Below, piece after piece: positions 1-7,166 of a DNA stretch of 13,659 nucleotides. The DNA lies in NCBI GenBank assembly GCA_012837465.1, contig DURG01000205.1, positions 1 to 13,659 of the forward strand, written 5' to 3'. How positions within the stretch are numbered: position 1 is the first letter of the stretch; every line of letters starts with the position of its first letter. The stretch is from Propionibacterium sp. Lineage in GTDB: Bacteria > Actinomycetota > Actinomycetes > Propionibacteriales > Propionibacteriaceae. The notes beneath the pieces were generated by a model. That model was not told the origin of the DNA. It saw nothing but the letters and a program-made list of their open reading frames with translations, and did not search any database. Made by a program: the position numbers and the translations under genes.

Positions 1-1
1 C

Positions 2-670
2 GACAAGAAGATCGGCATCTCGTTCGACGAGTGGAACGTCTGGTACCTCGATCGGGACCCGTCGAAGCCCCCGTCGGGCGACGACTGGCCCGTAGCGCCT
101 CGGCTGCTGGAGGACAACTACTCGGTGGCCGACGCCGTCGTGGTCGGGAACCTGCTGATCTCACTCCTGCGGCACACCCACCGCGTGTGGTCCGCCAACC
201 AGGCGCAACTGGTCAACGTGATCGCGCCGATCATGACCGAGCCCGGCGGCAAGGCGTGGCGGCAGACCACGTTCCACCCGTTCGCCCTGACCTCGGCCAA
301 CGCGAAGGGCGACGTGCTGCGCGTGGCGGTCGACGGCCCCACCGTCGACTCCGACGAGTTCGGCCCCGTCCAGGCCCTGGATGCGGTCGCGACGTGGGAC
401 GGCGATTCCGGCGCGATCTTCGTGACCAACCGCCACGCCAGCGAGGACATCGCGCTGACCATCAGGGTGCCCGAGGGCTACGCTCTCGCGGAGGCTGTGA
501 CGCTGCACCACACGGACCACAACTGGAAGGCGAGCGCCGAGGACGACCACACCGTCGTGCCGCGCTCCAACGAGTCGGCCGTGCTCGACGGCACGACGTT
601 GACCGTTGAGCTCCCGGCGATCTCCTGGTCGATGCTCCGTCTGGCCGCGACCCGGGAGGCGGACGCGTGA
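2..670 (+). CDS. abfA: Alpha-L-arabinofuranosidase, GH51 family, C-terminal part (5' end outside window)
   Basis: The last 222 residues of a retaining GH51 exo-arabinofuranosidase, which removes terminal alpha-L-arabinofuranosyl side chains from arabinan or arabinoxylan (family knowledge). The visible part opens with ISFDEWNVWY; the Glu of DEWN (codon at 29-31) matches the GH51 catalytic nucleophile, so the acid/base Glu and most of the barrel lie upstream. The segment LVNVIAPIMTEPGG followed by WRQTTFHPF is the typical end of the GH51 barrel, and the remaining ~120 residues fit the C-terminal beta-sandwich. No signal peptide can be judged because the N-terminus is missing; GH51 enzymes are often cytoplasmic and act on imported oligosaccharides. 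The stop overlaps the GTG of the next gene (GTGA), so the two are probably translationally coupled. Family assignment is secure; exact substrate is inferred. Confidence 0.93.
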   Translation, partial: DKKIGISFDEWNVWYLDRDPSKPPSGDDWPVAPRLLEDNYSVADAVVVGNLLISLLRHTHRVWSANQAQLVNVIAPIMTEPGGKAWRQTTFHPFALTSANAKGDVLRVAVDGPTVDSDEFGPVQALDAVATWDGDSGAIFVTNRHASEDIALTIRVPEGYALAEAVTLHHTDHNWKASAEDDHTVVPRSNESAVLDGTTLTVELPAISWSMLRLAATREADA

Positions 671-1650
671 GGGTCTTCACGACGACGGTCGGCCACGGCG
701 CCGAACTGACCTGCTATGTCCAGGACCCGAGCGAGGAACTGGCCCTGAAGGCTCGCCCCGCGGTCCTGGTGCTGCCGGGTGGGGGCTACTTCTTCACTTC
801 GGACCGGGAGGCCGAGCCCGTCGCCCTCGCGTACTTGGCAGAGGGGTTCAACGCCTTCGTGCTGCGCTACTCGACTGGTGCCGACGCCCCGTTCGAGCAG
901 TCCTTCGACGATGCCAAGGCGGCGCTGGCCTGGCTGCGCGCCAGCGCCGACGACCTGCACATCGACGGGGTCGCTGCGGTCGGCTTCTCGGCCGGCGGCC
1001 ACCTCGCCGCAAGCCTTGCGACCGCAGCCACCAACAAGCCAGACGCCCTGGTCGTCGGCTACCCGGTGACCCTGGCCGAGTTCGGCCCGCCGATCGGCAA
1101 GGACATCCTCGACATCCCGAGCCTCGTGACCGGGGAGACCCCGCCGACGTTCCTGTTCAGCACCTGCGACGACGTGCTCGTCCCGGTGCGCAACTCGCTG
1201 GAGTTCCTCAGCGCGCTGGCGGCGCACCACGTGCCTTTCGAGTCGCACATCTACCTGCTCGGCGTGCACGGGCTGAGCTTGGCCAAGCCCCTGACGGCCA
1301 GTGGCCGCGCCGACCACGTCGACGAGGCGGTCGCCCAGTGGCTCCCGGACTCAGTGCGCTTCCTGCGGGCCGTATTCGGAGGGTTCACGACCTCCGGCGA
1401 ACCCGAGACGTATGAGACGGTGCTGGCTCGCCGCGTGGTGGGCATGGACATGCCCATCAACCGCCTCCTCGACGATGAGGCAGGAGCGGCGGCGCTGCGT
1501 CGGCACGCCCCGGCGGTCGCCGAGGCAGCACCCTTGGACTTGTCGGTGGCCCGGTCGAGCATCAGGCAACTGCTGGAACAGGGGTCGGGCCTCGTGACGC
1601 CCGAGGCCGTCGCGGGGCTCGAGGCAGAACTCACCGGCCAGGGGAAGTAA
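667..1650 (+). CDS. Alpha/beta-hydrolase esterase (acetylesterase/acetyl-xylan-esterase-like) with C-terminal extension
   Basis: A 327-residue alpha/beta-hydrolase. The oxyanion-hole loop LPGGGYF lies at 36-42, the nucleophile elbow GFSAGG at 106-111 with Ser108, a plausible acid Asp (168 or 169) in STCDDVLVP, and His201 in GVHGLSL: a complete Ser-Asp-His triad. There is no signal peptide, so it is probably cytoplasmic. Overlapping the GH51 gene by GTGA, it likely removes acetyl or other ester groups from the same arabinosylated oligosaccharides; this role is inferred from context. The GTG start is preceded by GGGAGG seven bases upstream. The catalytic domain ends near residue 235, and about 75 extra residues (250-327, mostly predicted helix) follow, a tail not needed for the fold. 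The gene ends 6 bp from the convergent epimerase gene. The alternative name is simply a BD-FAE/DLH-like carboxylesterase. Confidence 0.85.
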   Translation: MRVFTTTVGHGAELTCYVQDPSEELALKARPAVLVLPGGGYFFTSDREAEPVALAYLAEGFNAFVLRYSTGADAPFEQSFDDAKAALAWLRASADDLHIDGVAAVGFSAGGHLAASLATAATNKPDALVVGYPVTLAEFGPPIGKDILDIPSLVTGETPPTFLFSTCDDVLVPVRNSLEFLSALAAHHVPFESHIYLLGVHGLSLAKPLTASGRADHVDEAVAQWLPDSVRFLRAVFGGFTTSGEPETYETVLARRVVGMDMPINRLLDDEAGAAALRRHAPAVAEAAPLDLSVARSSIRQLLEQGSGLVTPEAVAGLEAELTGQGK

Positions 1651-1656
1651 GCACCG

Positions 1657-3000
1657 TCACTCGCGGCCGAGTTCGTGGCTGAGCGCCGCGGCCAGCTCAG
1701 GGAACCGGAAGACGTGGCCACGTTCGGCCAGGGCCTGCGGGCGGATCCGCTGGTTGGCGAGGGCCAACAGGTCGCTGCCCTCCTTGCCCAGCAGCGCCCT
1801 GGGGCCGATTTCGGGCACCGGGAGCGGAGTCGGGCGGTTGAGCACTTCGCCGAGGACGCGCGTGTACTCCGCATTGCGCACCGCCTCGGGCGCGACGGCG
1901 TTCACCGGCCCGGACAGCGACTCGTCCAGGATGGCGCGCACATAAACGTCGACGAGGTCGTCCAGCGCGACCCAGGAGAACCACTGCCGGCCGTCGCCGA
2001 TCCTGCCGCCCAGGCCGAGCCGGAACAGGGGGCTGAGCATGCCGAGCACGCCCCCTGCGGCAGACAACACGATGCCCGTCCGGACGTTGACGACGCGAGA
2101 GCCCGCAGCGCGGGCCGGTTCGCAGGCGGCCTCCCAGTCGACGACGACCTCGGCCAAGAAGTCGTCGCCGGGCGCCGATGACTCGACGAGTTCCTCCTCA
2201 CCGCGATCGGCGCCGTAGTAGCCCATCGCCGAGGCGCACACCATGGCGATGCCCTTGTCGGCAACGAGTTCGGCCAGCCTGGCCGTGGGCCCGATCCGCG
2301 ACTCCCTGACCTTGCGCTTGTGCCCGTCGGTGAAGCGCCCGGCGATGGTGTGGCCGGCGAGGTGGACGAGCACGTCGACGCCGTCGAGCAGGTCGGCAGA
2401 CGGTGCGTCCGGGTTCCAGAGGCGTTCGCCCGGTTGAGGCCGCTCGCGGACCAGCCTGATCACCTGGTGCCCGGCGGTGGTGAGCCAGGCGCAGAGTTGG
2501 GTGCCGACCAGCCCGGATGAGCCGGTGACTGCGACGGTCAGCATCTCGGTAGAGATGGCGCGGGACCGCTCGAGCGCCTGGAGGTCCGCGGCGAGGCGGG
2601 AGTTCCGGAAGGCGAAGATGGGCCGGAGCACGGCGTCGGGGATGCGGGAGTGCACGCGGTCGATCACGGCGGTGCCGCCGTCGCGGTCCTCGAACTCATG
2701 CTCGTGCACCCAGCCTGTGAGGCTGTAGGGCAGGGAGGCGGCGCGGTCGACGAACCGCTCCCCCTCGACGTACCCGTCGGGGTCGTGCTCGGCCACCCAG
2801 CCGGGCAGCGGGAGCTTCGGGGCCGGTGACGGGAGAGTTGGCTTCAGCACGGTGGTGCCCTCGCGCAGCGTGGAGGCCTCCTGCACCACCCTCATACCCA
2901 TGAAGGGTGGCGTCAGGCGGGTGACCGCCCCCGGGGCCGAGAACCAGCGCCACACCTCGCTGCGCGGGAAGTCCAGGATCGTCTCGTTGCGGTAGGTCAT
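1657..3000 (-). CDS. SRPBCC domain fused to TIGR01777/YfcH-type NAD(P)-dependent epimerase (DUF1731)
   Basis: A 447-residue two-domain cytoplasmic protein. Residues ~1-148 form an SRPBCC (START-like) ligand-binding domain. From 154 an extended-SDR Rossmann domain begins with VAVTGSSGLVG (Gly160, 163, 166: the GxxGxxG dinucleotide motif) and continues with LVHLAG (211-216) and SAMGYYG (257-263), the latter diagnostic of the TIGR01777/YfcH family. The end (~390-445) matches DUF1731, including GPRALLGKEG and RIRPQALAERGHVFRFP. YfcH proteins are described as putative sugar-nucleotide epimerases, but the substrate is unknown. The SRPBCC fusion is a known arrangement in actinobacteria. The ATG has a GAGAGG ribosome binding site about nine bases upstream. 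It lies 53 bp downstream of the DUF4349 gene on the same strand and may be cotranscribed. Homology is sure; function is not. Confidence 0.9.
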   Translation of the reverse strand: MTYRNETILDFPRSEVWRWFSAPGAVTRLTPPFMGMRVVQEASTLREGTTVLKPTLPSPAPKLPLPGWVAEHDPDGYVEGERFVDRAASLPYSLTGWVHEHEFEDRDGGTAVIDRVHSRIPDAVLRPIFAFRNSRLAADLQALERSRAISTEMLTVAVTGSSGLVGTQLCAWLTTAGHQVIRLVRERPQPGERLWNPDAPSADLLDGVDVLVHLAGHTIAGRFTDGHKRKVRESRIGPTARLAELVADKGIAMVCASAMGYYGADRGEEELVESSAPGDDFLAEVVVDWEAACEPARAAGSRVVNVRTGIVLSAAGGVLGMLSPLFRLGLGGRIGDGRQWFSWVALDDLVDVYVRAILDESLSGPVNAVAPEAVRNAEYTRVLGEVLNRPTPLPVPEIGPRALLGKEGSDLLALANQRIRPQALAERGHVFRFPELAAALSHELGRE

Positions 3001-3053
3001 GGCACCCTCTCACTGGGTCGGTGGCACGTGACCCAGCCTACGTCGGCTCCGGG

Positions 3054-3971
3054 CTAGTCAGCAGCGGGTGTATCCACCGTTGCGCGGCGGCGTCGCAACC
3101 AGGCACGCACCGGGAAGTAGCCGATCAGGCCGACGAGCCACACCGGGGCGGTGGCGATCACGAATGCGACGGCACCGTTCAGCAACGCCACCGCGCCGCG
3201 CAGGCCGTTGGTCACGGCCTCGCGGAATCCCCAGGACTCACCGGCGGGGCTGACCACCGAGTCGGGCTCGGTCAGGTGGATGGTGACGGTCACCATGGCG
3301 GCCTGGCGCTCGAGGTGCTTGACCTGCGCGTCGAGCGACTCGATGTCGCCCCTCACCCGGCCCAACTCCTTCTCGATCAGCAGCATCTCCTCGACATTCT
3401 CGGCGGCGTCGAAGAAGTCGCGGAGTCGCTCCTCCTGTGAGCGGAGGTTCGCCAGGCGTGCGGACAGGTCGACGTGCTGCTGCGTGACGTCGCTGCTGGC
3501 CTCCGACTGTGAGAGCACCTCACCCAAGCCGGCCACGTCGGCCACGAACGCGTCGTAGCCGGCGGCCGGCACGCGCACGACAACCCAGCCACGCAGCGCG
3601 CCCGCCTCGCCGTCGCGGGCGTAGACCCAGCCATCGTCGCTGGCGACCTCCATGTCGGTGACGCTGCCCTCCCGCGCTGCGGCAAGCCTGCGGATCTCGT
3701 CGACGGCTTCGTCGGCCGCGGCCACTTGGAGGCGCATGGTCTTGTTGACGATCAGCATCGAGCCATCGTCTGACGCAGGTTGGTCGCCCTGCTCCCGGAG
3801 CACCTCTGGGGCGGCCTCGGCCATGTCGGCGGCTGGCGCCTCGGCCGCCCCGTCGCCGCCCATCGCCGGGAACGAATCGGTCGTCGAGGCCGAGCAGGCG
3901 GCCAGTGTCAGTACCAGGGCCGCGGCGAGCATCGCGAGCCAGCGTCGAGCGGTATGTGTGATCTTCATCAT
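3054..3971 (-). CDS. DUF4349 domain lipoprotein with C-terminal membrane segment
   Basis: A 305-residue envelope protein. The N-terminus is a lipoprotein signal with lipobox LAAC (Cys26 if the first ATG is used), followed by an Ala/Glu-rich linker (~30-68). The DUF4349 domain runs from about 70 to 290: a beta-rich part with GWVVVRVPAAGYDAF, then a coiled coil (~160-222, with DLSARLANLRSQEERL and IEKELGRVRGDIESL), a beta strand, and a single transmembrane helix at ~262-286 ending in an Arg-rich stop-transfer (WLRRRR). The family is common in lipoproteins of actinobacteria and firmicutes; its function is not established. Two adjacent ATGs (3971 and 3968) follow GAGGAG; a longer in-frame start at 4004 would put 11 charged residues before the signal peptide and is rejected. 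A GTNAC direct repeat sits upstream, suggesting envelope-linked control. Confidence 0.88.
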   Translation of the reverse strand: MMKITHTARRWLAMLAAALVLTLAACSASTTDSFPAMGGDGAAEAPAADMAEAAPEVLREQGDQPASDDGSMLIVNKTMRLQVAAADEAVDEIRRLAAAREGSVTDMEVASDDGWVYARDGEAGALRGWVVVRVPAAGYDAFVADVAGLGEVLSQSEASSDVTQQHVDLSARLANLRSQEERLRDFFDAAENVEEMLLIEKELGRVRGDIESLDAQVKHLERQAAMVTVTIHLTEPDSVVSPAGESWGFREAVTNGLRGAVALLNGAVAFVIATAPVWLVGLIGYFPVRAWLRRRRATVDTPAAD

Positions 3972-4047
3972 GCGTCTCCTCACGGCTGGGGGATGTCCCC
4001 TCACCCGAACGACGCGGTGGCATCCTGGCGGTGTTGTCCACCGTCAG

Positions 4048-4063
4048 GTAACGAATCCGTCAC
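4048..4063. promoter_or_regulatory. Direct repeat GTAAC-N6-GTCAC upstream of the DUF4349 lipoprotein gene
   Basis: GTAACGAATCCGTCAC contains two GTNAC units 11 bp apart (one helical turn), 77-92 bp before the lipoprotein start. The spacing and sequence resemble what I recall of MtrA-type response-regulator sites in actinobacteria, which control cell-envelope genes; that link is from memory and unproven. Between it and the gene lies a small inverted repeat (CGGTG-N5-CACCG, 4029-4043). No convincing -35/-10 pair was found in this 108-bp gap. Confidence 0.3.
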
Positions 4064-4079
4064 AACTCGCCAGCCGGGT

Positions 4080-5540
4080 TCAGCTGGCCACGCCCGCCCG
4101 TCCGCCCGTGCCGGGCAGCCCGATCCACTGGGGATCCGTCCCACCCAGCGGGGCGAGATGGAAGTCCGCGGTGAACTCGCCGGACGACAGCGTGGCGGTG
4201 ATGCTGACGCGGTGCGGGGTCTCGAAGGCGACGACCTGCGCCGAGAAGCACTCCGGGCCTTGCCAACCGCCGCGGGTGGCGACAGGCAGGCGGGAGCGAC
4301 CGAAGTCGAGGGTCGCGTGCTGCCACGCATCGGCCACGGGGAGGACATGGGCGCGGCCCCGCTCATGCAGCGTCAGGAGCCACCGCTGGCCGTCGGGCTG
4401 GAGGATTGCTCGGTCGAAGTGGGCAGGAAGCGCACGGTGGTCGCCTCCCGGTGCACGCAGGAGTTCGACGGCGTGCTGCGGTTCCTCCCCCACCTCGGAG
4501 GCCGCGAGGAACTCGAGCGTGGCCAACTGCTCGGCCAGGGCCAGGTCCGCCTCCGCGGTGCCTCCTCGTCCCACGGCTGGCAACACGTGCACCCAGACCG
4601 CCTCGAGGAGGCCTTGCATGTCCTCGGTCTCCGAGGTGATCGCGATGGCGAGTCGCTGCTCGGGCAGCACGAGGGCGAACTGACCGAAGGCGCCGTCGCC
4701 CCGATACCCGTGCGTGCACTTCCAGAAGCTGAACCCGTAGCCAAGGGCCCATTCGCTGCCTGGTTCAGCGTCCGGATTCGGCGGGCCGTAGGGCTCCCGG
4801 GCGCGCGCCACCCACTCCCGGGCGAGCAACTGTTCCCCACGCCAGCGCCCCTCGTCAAGGTGCAGTTGCGCAAGTGCGAGCAGGGCCTCGGTGCGCACGT
4901 GGCATCCGGAGAAGCCGAGCGCCCGGCCCCGCGGGTCCACGTGCGTCTCCGCGGGGCCAACGTCGAGGGGCTCGAAGAACCGGCGGCGGAGCAGGTCGAG
5001 GAGAGGTTCGCCTGCCACGTCTTCGACCACCCGGGCGGCGAGGTAGGTGGCCACCTGGTTGTAGCAGAACCGGGTGCCCGGCTGGTGCTGCGGAGGGACG
5101 GACAAGATGGTGTCGATGAAGTCCGTCTCCGGCGTGAAGCGTGGCGCGAGCATCCCCCACGCATCGACCTCGTGGCCCACGGTCATCGACAAGCAGTGCT
5201 CAAGGGTGAGCTCCTCCCAGAGGGGGTCGACGGCATCGCGCCCTGTCTCGAGCTCTGCCCAGGGTAGGTGGTCCAACACCTTGGTGCCGACGTCGAGCAC
5301 ACCGTCGGTCACCAGCAGTCCCGCGGCGAGGGCGGTGAAGGACTTGCTGCACGAGTAGACCAGCTGGATGCCGTCGGCCGAGTACGGCTCGGCCCATCCC
5401 TCGGCGACCACCTCGCCGTCGAGGGCCACCATGATGGAGTGCAGGTCGAAGCCGCGCTCGCGGCAGGCGTCGAGGAAGCGACTCAGCCCGGCGGCGTCCA
5501 TGCCCAGCGAGGAGGGGGTGGTGCGGGCGAACTGGCTCAT
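4080..5540 (-). CDS. Serine hydrolase, class C beta-lactamase/EstB-like family
   Basis: A 486-residue protein with the penicillin-binding-protein fold (beta-lactamase-related, Pfam Beta-lactamase type). The SxxK motif is SCSK at 63-66 in VYSCSKSFTALAAG. The second motif is YNQ at 159-161 in FCYNQVATYLAARVVE, where related enzymes usually have YSN or YNN. Near the end of the domain GYRGDGAFGQF takes the place of the K/H-T-G strand. The domain spans about 15-330; the last ~150 residues look like a beta-rich lipocalin-like tail (VVAFETPHRVSITATL) found on other members. There is no signal peptide, so it is probably a cytoplasmic esterase or amidase/peptidase rather than an antibiotic-resistance enzyme. 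The ATG has AGGAG six bases upstream. It heads a three-gene minus-strand row, 108 bp before the DUF4349 gene. Substrate unknown. Confidence 0.87.
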   Translation of the reverse strand: MSQFARTTPSSLGMDAAGLSRFLDACRERGFDLHSIMVALDGEVVAEGWAEPYSADGIQLVYSCSKSFTALAAGLLVTDGVLDVGTKVLDHLPWAELETGRDAVDPLWEELTLEHCLSMTVGHEVDAWGMLAPRFTPETDFIDTILSVPPQHQPGTRFCYNQVATYLAARVVEDVAGEPLLDLLRRRFFEPLDVGPAETHVDPRGRALGFSGCHVRTEALLALAQLHLDEGRWRGEQLLAREWVARAREPYGPPNPDAEPGSEWALGYGFSFWKCTHGYRGDGAFGQFALVLPEQRLAIAITSETEDMQGLLEAVWVHVLPAVGRGGTAEADLALAEQLATLEFLAASEVGEEPQHAVELLRAPGGDHRALPAHFDRAILQPDGQRWLLTLHERGRAHVLPVADAWQHATLDFGRSRLPVATRGGWQGPECFSAQVVAFETPHRVSITATLSSGEFTADFHLAPLGGTDPQWIGLPGTGGRAGVAS

Positions 5541-5665
5541 CTGGACTCCTGAGTTGCGGTTGTCCCAGCATCATTGCAGGCTGTTGATGGTGGCGTCGGC
5601 TCTGCGGGTGCTGCAGCCGCACGCATCACCTAGAGTGCGGGAGAGCGACGCGTTCACTCCCGAGA

Positions 5666-5968
5666 ATGGCTGGAATCATGACGGCACCGTTTCCCTGTCC
5701 CTGCGGCTCAGGCAAGGTCTATCCCGCGTGCTGCGGCCGCTTCCACGCAGGACGCCCGGCGCCCACCGCGACGGCGCTGATGCGCTCCCGCTACACCGCC
5801 TTCGTCCTCGGCCTCAGCGACTACCTGAGCGAGACGTGGCATCCGACGACGCGCCCACCGTCGATCGATATGGATCCAGACACCCAATGGTCGGGTCTGG
5901 CCATCGAAGAAACTGAGGGCGGCAACACTCCTACGAGGGTGGGGCGCAAGGCGTGGCAGAACTCCTAG
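5666..5968 (+). pseudogene. Truncated YchJ/UPF0225 family SEC-C protein gene
   Basis: A 100-residue ORF whose first ~84 residues match the start of the UPF0225/YchJ family: a SEC-C zinc-binding motif CPCGSGKVYPACCG (Cys11, 13, 22, 23) and then ALMRSRYTAFVLGLSDYLSETWHPTTRP, the hallmark beginning of its NTF2-like domain. The family normally continues for another ~40 residues (a strand with GTVEF and a C-terminal FxRxxGxWxYxDG-like segment), absent here. After about residue 84 (~5917) the translation reads out of frame through LacI-derived DNA and stops at 5968. It could start at the ATG at 5666 or the one at 5678; neither has a strong ribosome binding site. A broken gene that could still yield a truncated zinc-finger protein. 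YchJ function is unknown; the zinc role is family knowledge. Confidence 0.8.
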
Positions 5969-6300
5969 CCTCCGGGAGAGAATTCGACGGCCTCGTGTGC
6001 GGAAACGACGGTGTCGCCCTGGGCGCAATTCACGCCCTACGCCTGGCTGGACTCCGCGTTCCGCAGGATGTCGCAGTGATGGGGTGGGACGACGCCATGG
6101 CCGGCCGCTACGCCAACCCCACCCTCTCGACCGTACGGCCCGACAGCGTCCAACTGGTCCGGCTCGCCTTCAACAAACTGCTGACACGCATCGATGGAGA
6201 CTCATCTCCGTATGAAGAGATAGTGATTCCCCACGAACTCGTGATCCGGGAGTCAACGTCTGGCCACCCACATCCCGGTAAGCCTGACGACGGCGCCTGA
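5917..6300 (+). pseudogene. LacI-family transcriptional regulator, C-terminal fragment
   Basis: An open frame of ~127 codons, preceded by an in-frame stop at 5914-5916, encodes only the C-terminal part of a LacI/GalR regulator: SYEGGAQGVAELLASG, FDGLVCGNDGVALGAIHALR (the subdomain with the Asp that typically contacts sugar ligands), VPQDVAVMGWDDA, then TLSTVRPDSVQLVRLAFNKLL and a final VIPHELVIRES. The helix-turn-helix and N-terminal sugar subdomain (~210 residues) are missing. A GTG at 5953 could be a start, but a product without the DNA-binding domain would not be a normal repressor. The fragment is fused out of frame to the truncated ychJ-like gene. Its original neighbour cannot be identified; such regulators usually control sugar-import or glycosidase genes like those in this window. 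Confidence 0.85.
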
Positions 6301-6317
6301 GCTTTACCGGAGGCTAT

Positions 6318-6548
6318 CTATTGCCGGACATCGACGTAGCGATGCCCGATCTGCCGGGACACGGGGAGAATGTCGAGCGCTCCCTCAACACCGCGTCCGC
6401 GCTGGCAGTCATCGGTGACGCCGTCGGGAAGGCGACGAACCCTGTGGTGCTGGCAGGGCACAGCCTGGGCGGATACCTGTCGGCGCTATGGGCGCACCGA
6501 AACCCGGGCCGCTTGTCTGGCTCTGGAGGTGTCAGAGGGCGCGTTTGA
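6318..6548 (+). pseudogene. Alpha/beta-hydrolase fragment, truncated at both ends
   Basis: Translation from 6318 reads LLPDIDVAMPDLPGHGEN, then VVLAGHSLGGYLSALWAHRNPGRL, the strand before the cap and the nucleophile elbow GHSLGG of an alpha/beta-hydrolase (HOTDOG-unrelated, Hydrolase_4/6-like). The N-terminal strands with the HGxx oxyanion loop are absent upstream, and the similarity stops near 6515, about 20 bp before the convergent DUF47 stop, so the acid and His of the triad are absent too. Curiously, GGAGG lies seven bases before a TTG at 6321, so a short ~75-residue peptide could be made, but it could not fold as an enzyme. Likely a decayed remnant caught between two recombination junctions. 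Confidence 0.7.
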
Positions 6549-7152
6549 TAAGCCCGTCGAGGAGTGCGTCGGCCGCCTCGCCGAGACGGAGCCCGATCAC
6601 GTCGAGCCGGCGGAGGAGTTCGCGGTTCTTGAGTGTCTCCAAGGTCAGGTCGCCAGAGAACAGCTCCTTGAGGCCCTCTTGATAAACCCGACGGATCTGT
6701 CCGGCTTCCTTGCGGGCAGCGATGCAGTGGACACGCACCATGGCGGGTTCGGGGTCTTTGATGGCTATTCGCAGTTCCTCGAGGGATGCGGTCATCTGCT
6801 GCAGCGCCTTGGCGCTCCACGGTGCGGCCGTGGCGCGCCACATGGTCATCTCGCGGACGAAGTCGCGGGTGTTATCAAGGACGTCGTCGATCGAGCGGGA
6901 AGCACGGAAGAGGTCTTCGCGGTCCAAGGGTGTGATGACGTTGGAGAGCATCACGCGGATCACTTCAGCCCGGGCGTCGTCGCCTTCGTGCTCAATGTCA
7001 GCCATCGAGGCGCGGGTCTCGGCCCGGTTGACGAGGGGGGACTGGGCCACCTCCAACGCGAAGGCAACTCCCTCCAGGGTGATGTCGATCTGTTGGATGA
7101 GGAGTTGACGGGTTGATTTCCGCTGGCGCCGTCTGCGGAAGTAGCGTTTCAT
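6532..7152 (-). CDS. DUF47/PhoU-like protein, partner of the PiT phosphate transporter
   Basis: A 206-residue all-helical cytoplasmic protein of the DUF47 (PhoU-like, Pit accessory) family. It starts with a basic stretch (MKRYFRRRRQRKSTRQ), then helices containing IDITLEGVAFALEVAQ, IEHEGDDARAEVIRVML (the EHEGD motif is typical and in PhoU relatives helps hold metal ions), LDREDLFRASRSIDDVLDNTRDF and a final DVIGLRLGEAADALLDGLIKRAL. Family members are encoded beside PiT permeases and are thought to modulate phosphate uptake. Here the gene follows pit by 14 bp; its GAGGAG overlaps the pit stop (TGAGGAG), which suggests tight coupling. The ATG at 7152 is chosen because upstream in-frame starts run into pit. 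Its end lies next to the truncated hydrolase fragment, on the opposite strand. Confidence 0.9.
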   Translation of the reverse strand: MKRYFRRRRQRKSTRQLLIQQIDITLEGVAFALEVAQSPLVNRAETRASMADIEHEGDDARAEVIRVMLSNVITPLDREDLFRASRSIDDVLDNTRDFVREMTMWRATAAPWSAKALQQMTASLEELRIAIKDPEPAMVRVHCIAARKEAGQIRRVYQEGLKELFSGDLTLETLKNRELLRRLDVIGLRLGEAADALLDGLIKRAL

Positions 7153-7166
7153 CTTGTGGTTTCTCC

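Noticed and set aside
478..1317. Minus-strand ORF of 279 codons opposite the GH51 and esterase genes
   Set aside because: Antisense to two well-supported genes; no recognisable motifs.
1588..1608. Inverted repeat GGCCTCG-N7-CGAGGCC near the convergent gene ends
   Set aside because: It lies inside the esterase coding sequence and has no T-run on either side; such stems are frequent by chance at this GC content, so it is not called a terminator.
3780..5267. A 495-codon plus-strand ORF opposite the serine hydrolase and DUF4349 genes
   Set aside because: It is a high-GC antisense shadow: rich in Arg/Gly/His/Glu, no family motif, and the minus-strand genes have intact catalytic motifs and ribosome binding sites.
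4080..5540. Antibiotic-resistance beta-lactamase
   Set aside because: It has the SxxK fold motif but no signal peptide, a non-canonical YNQ and no KTG; it fits better with esterase/peptidase-like serine hydrolases.
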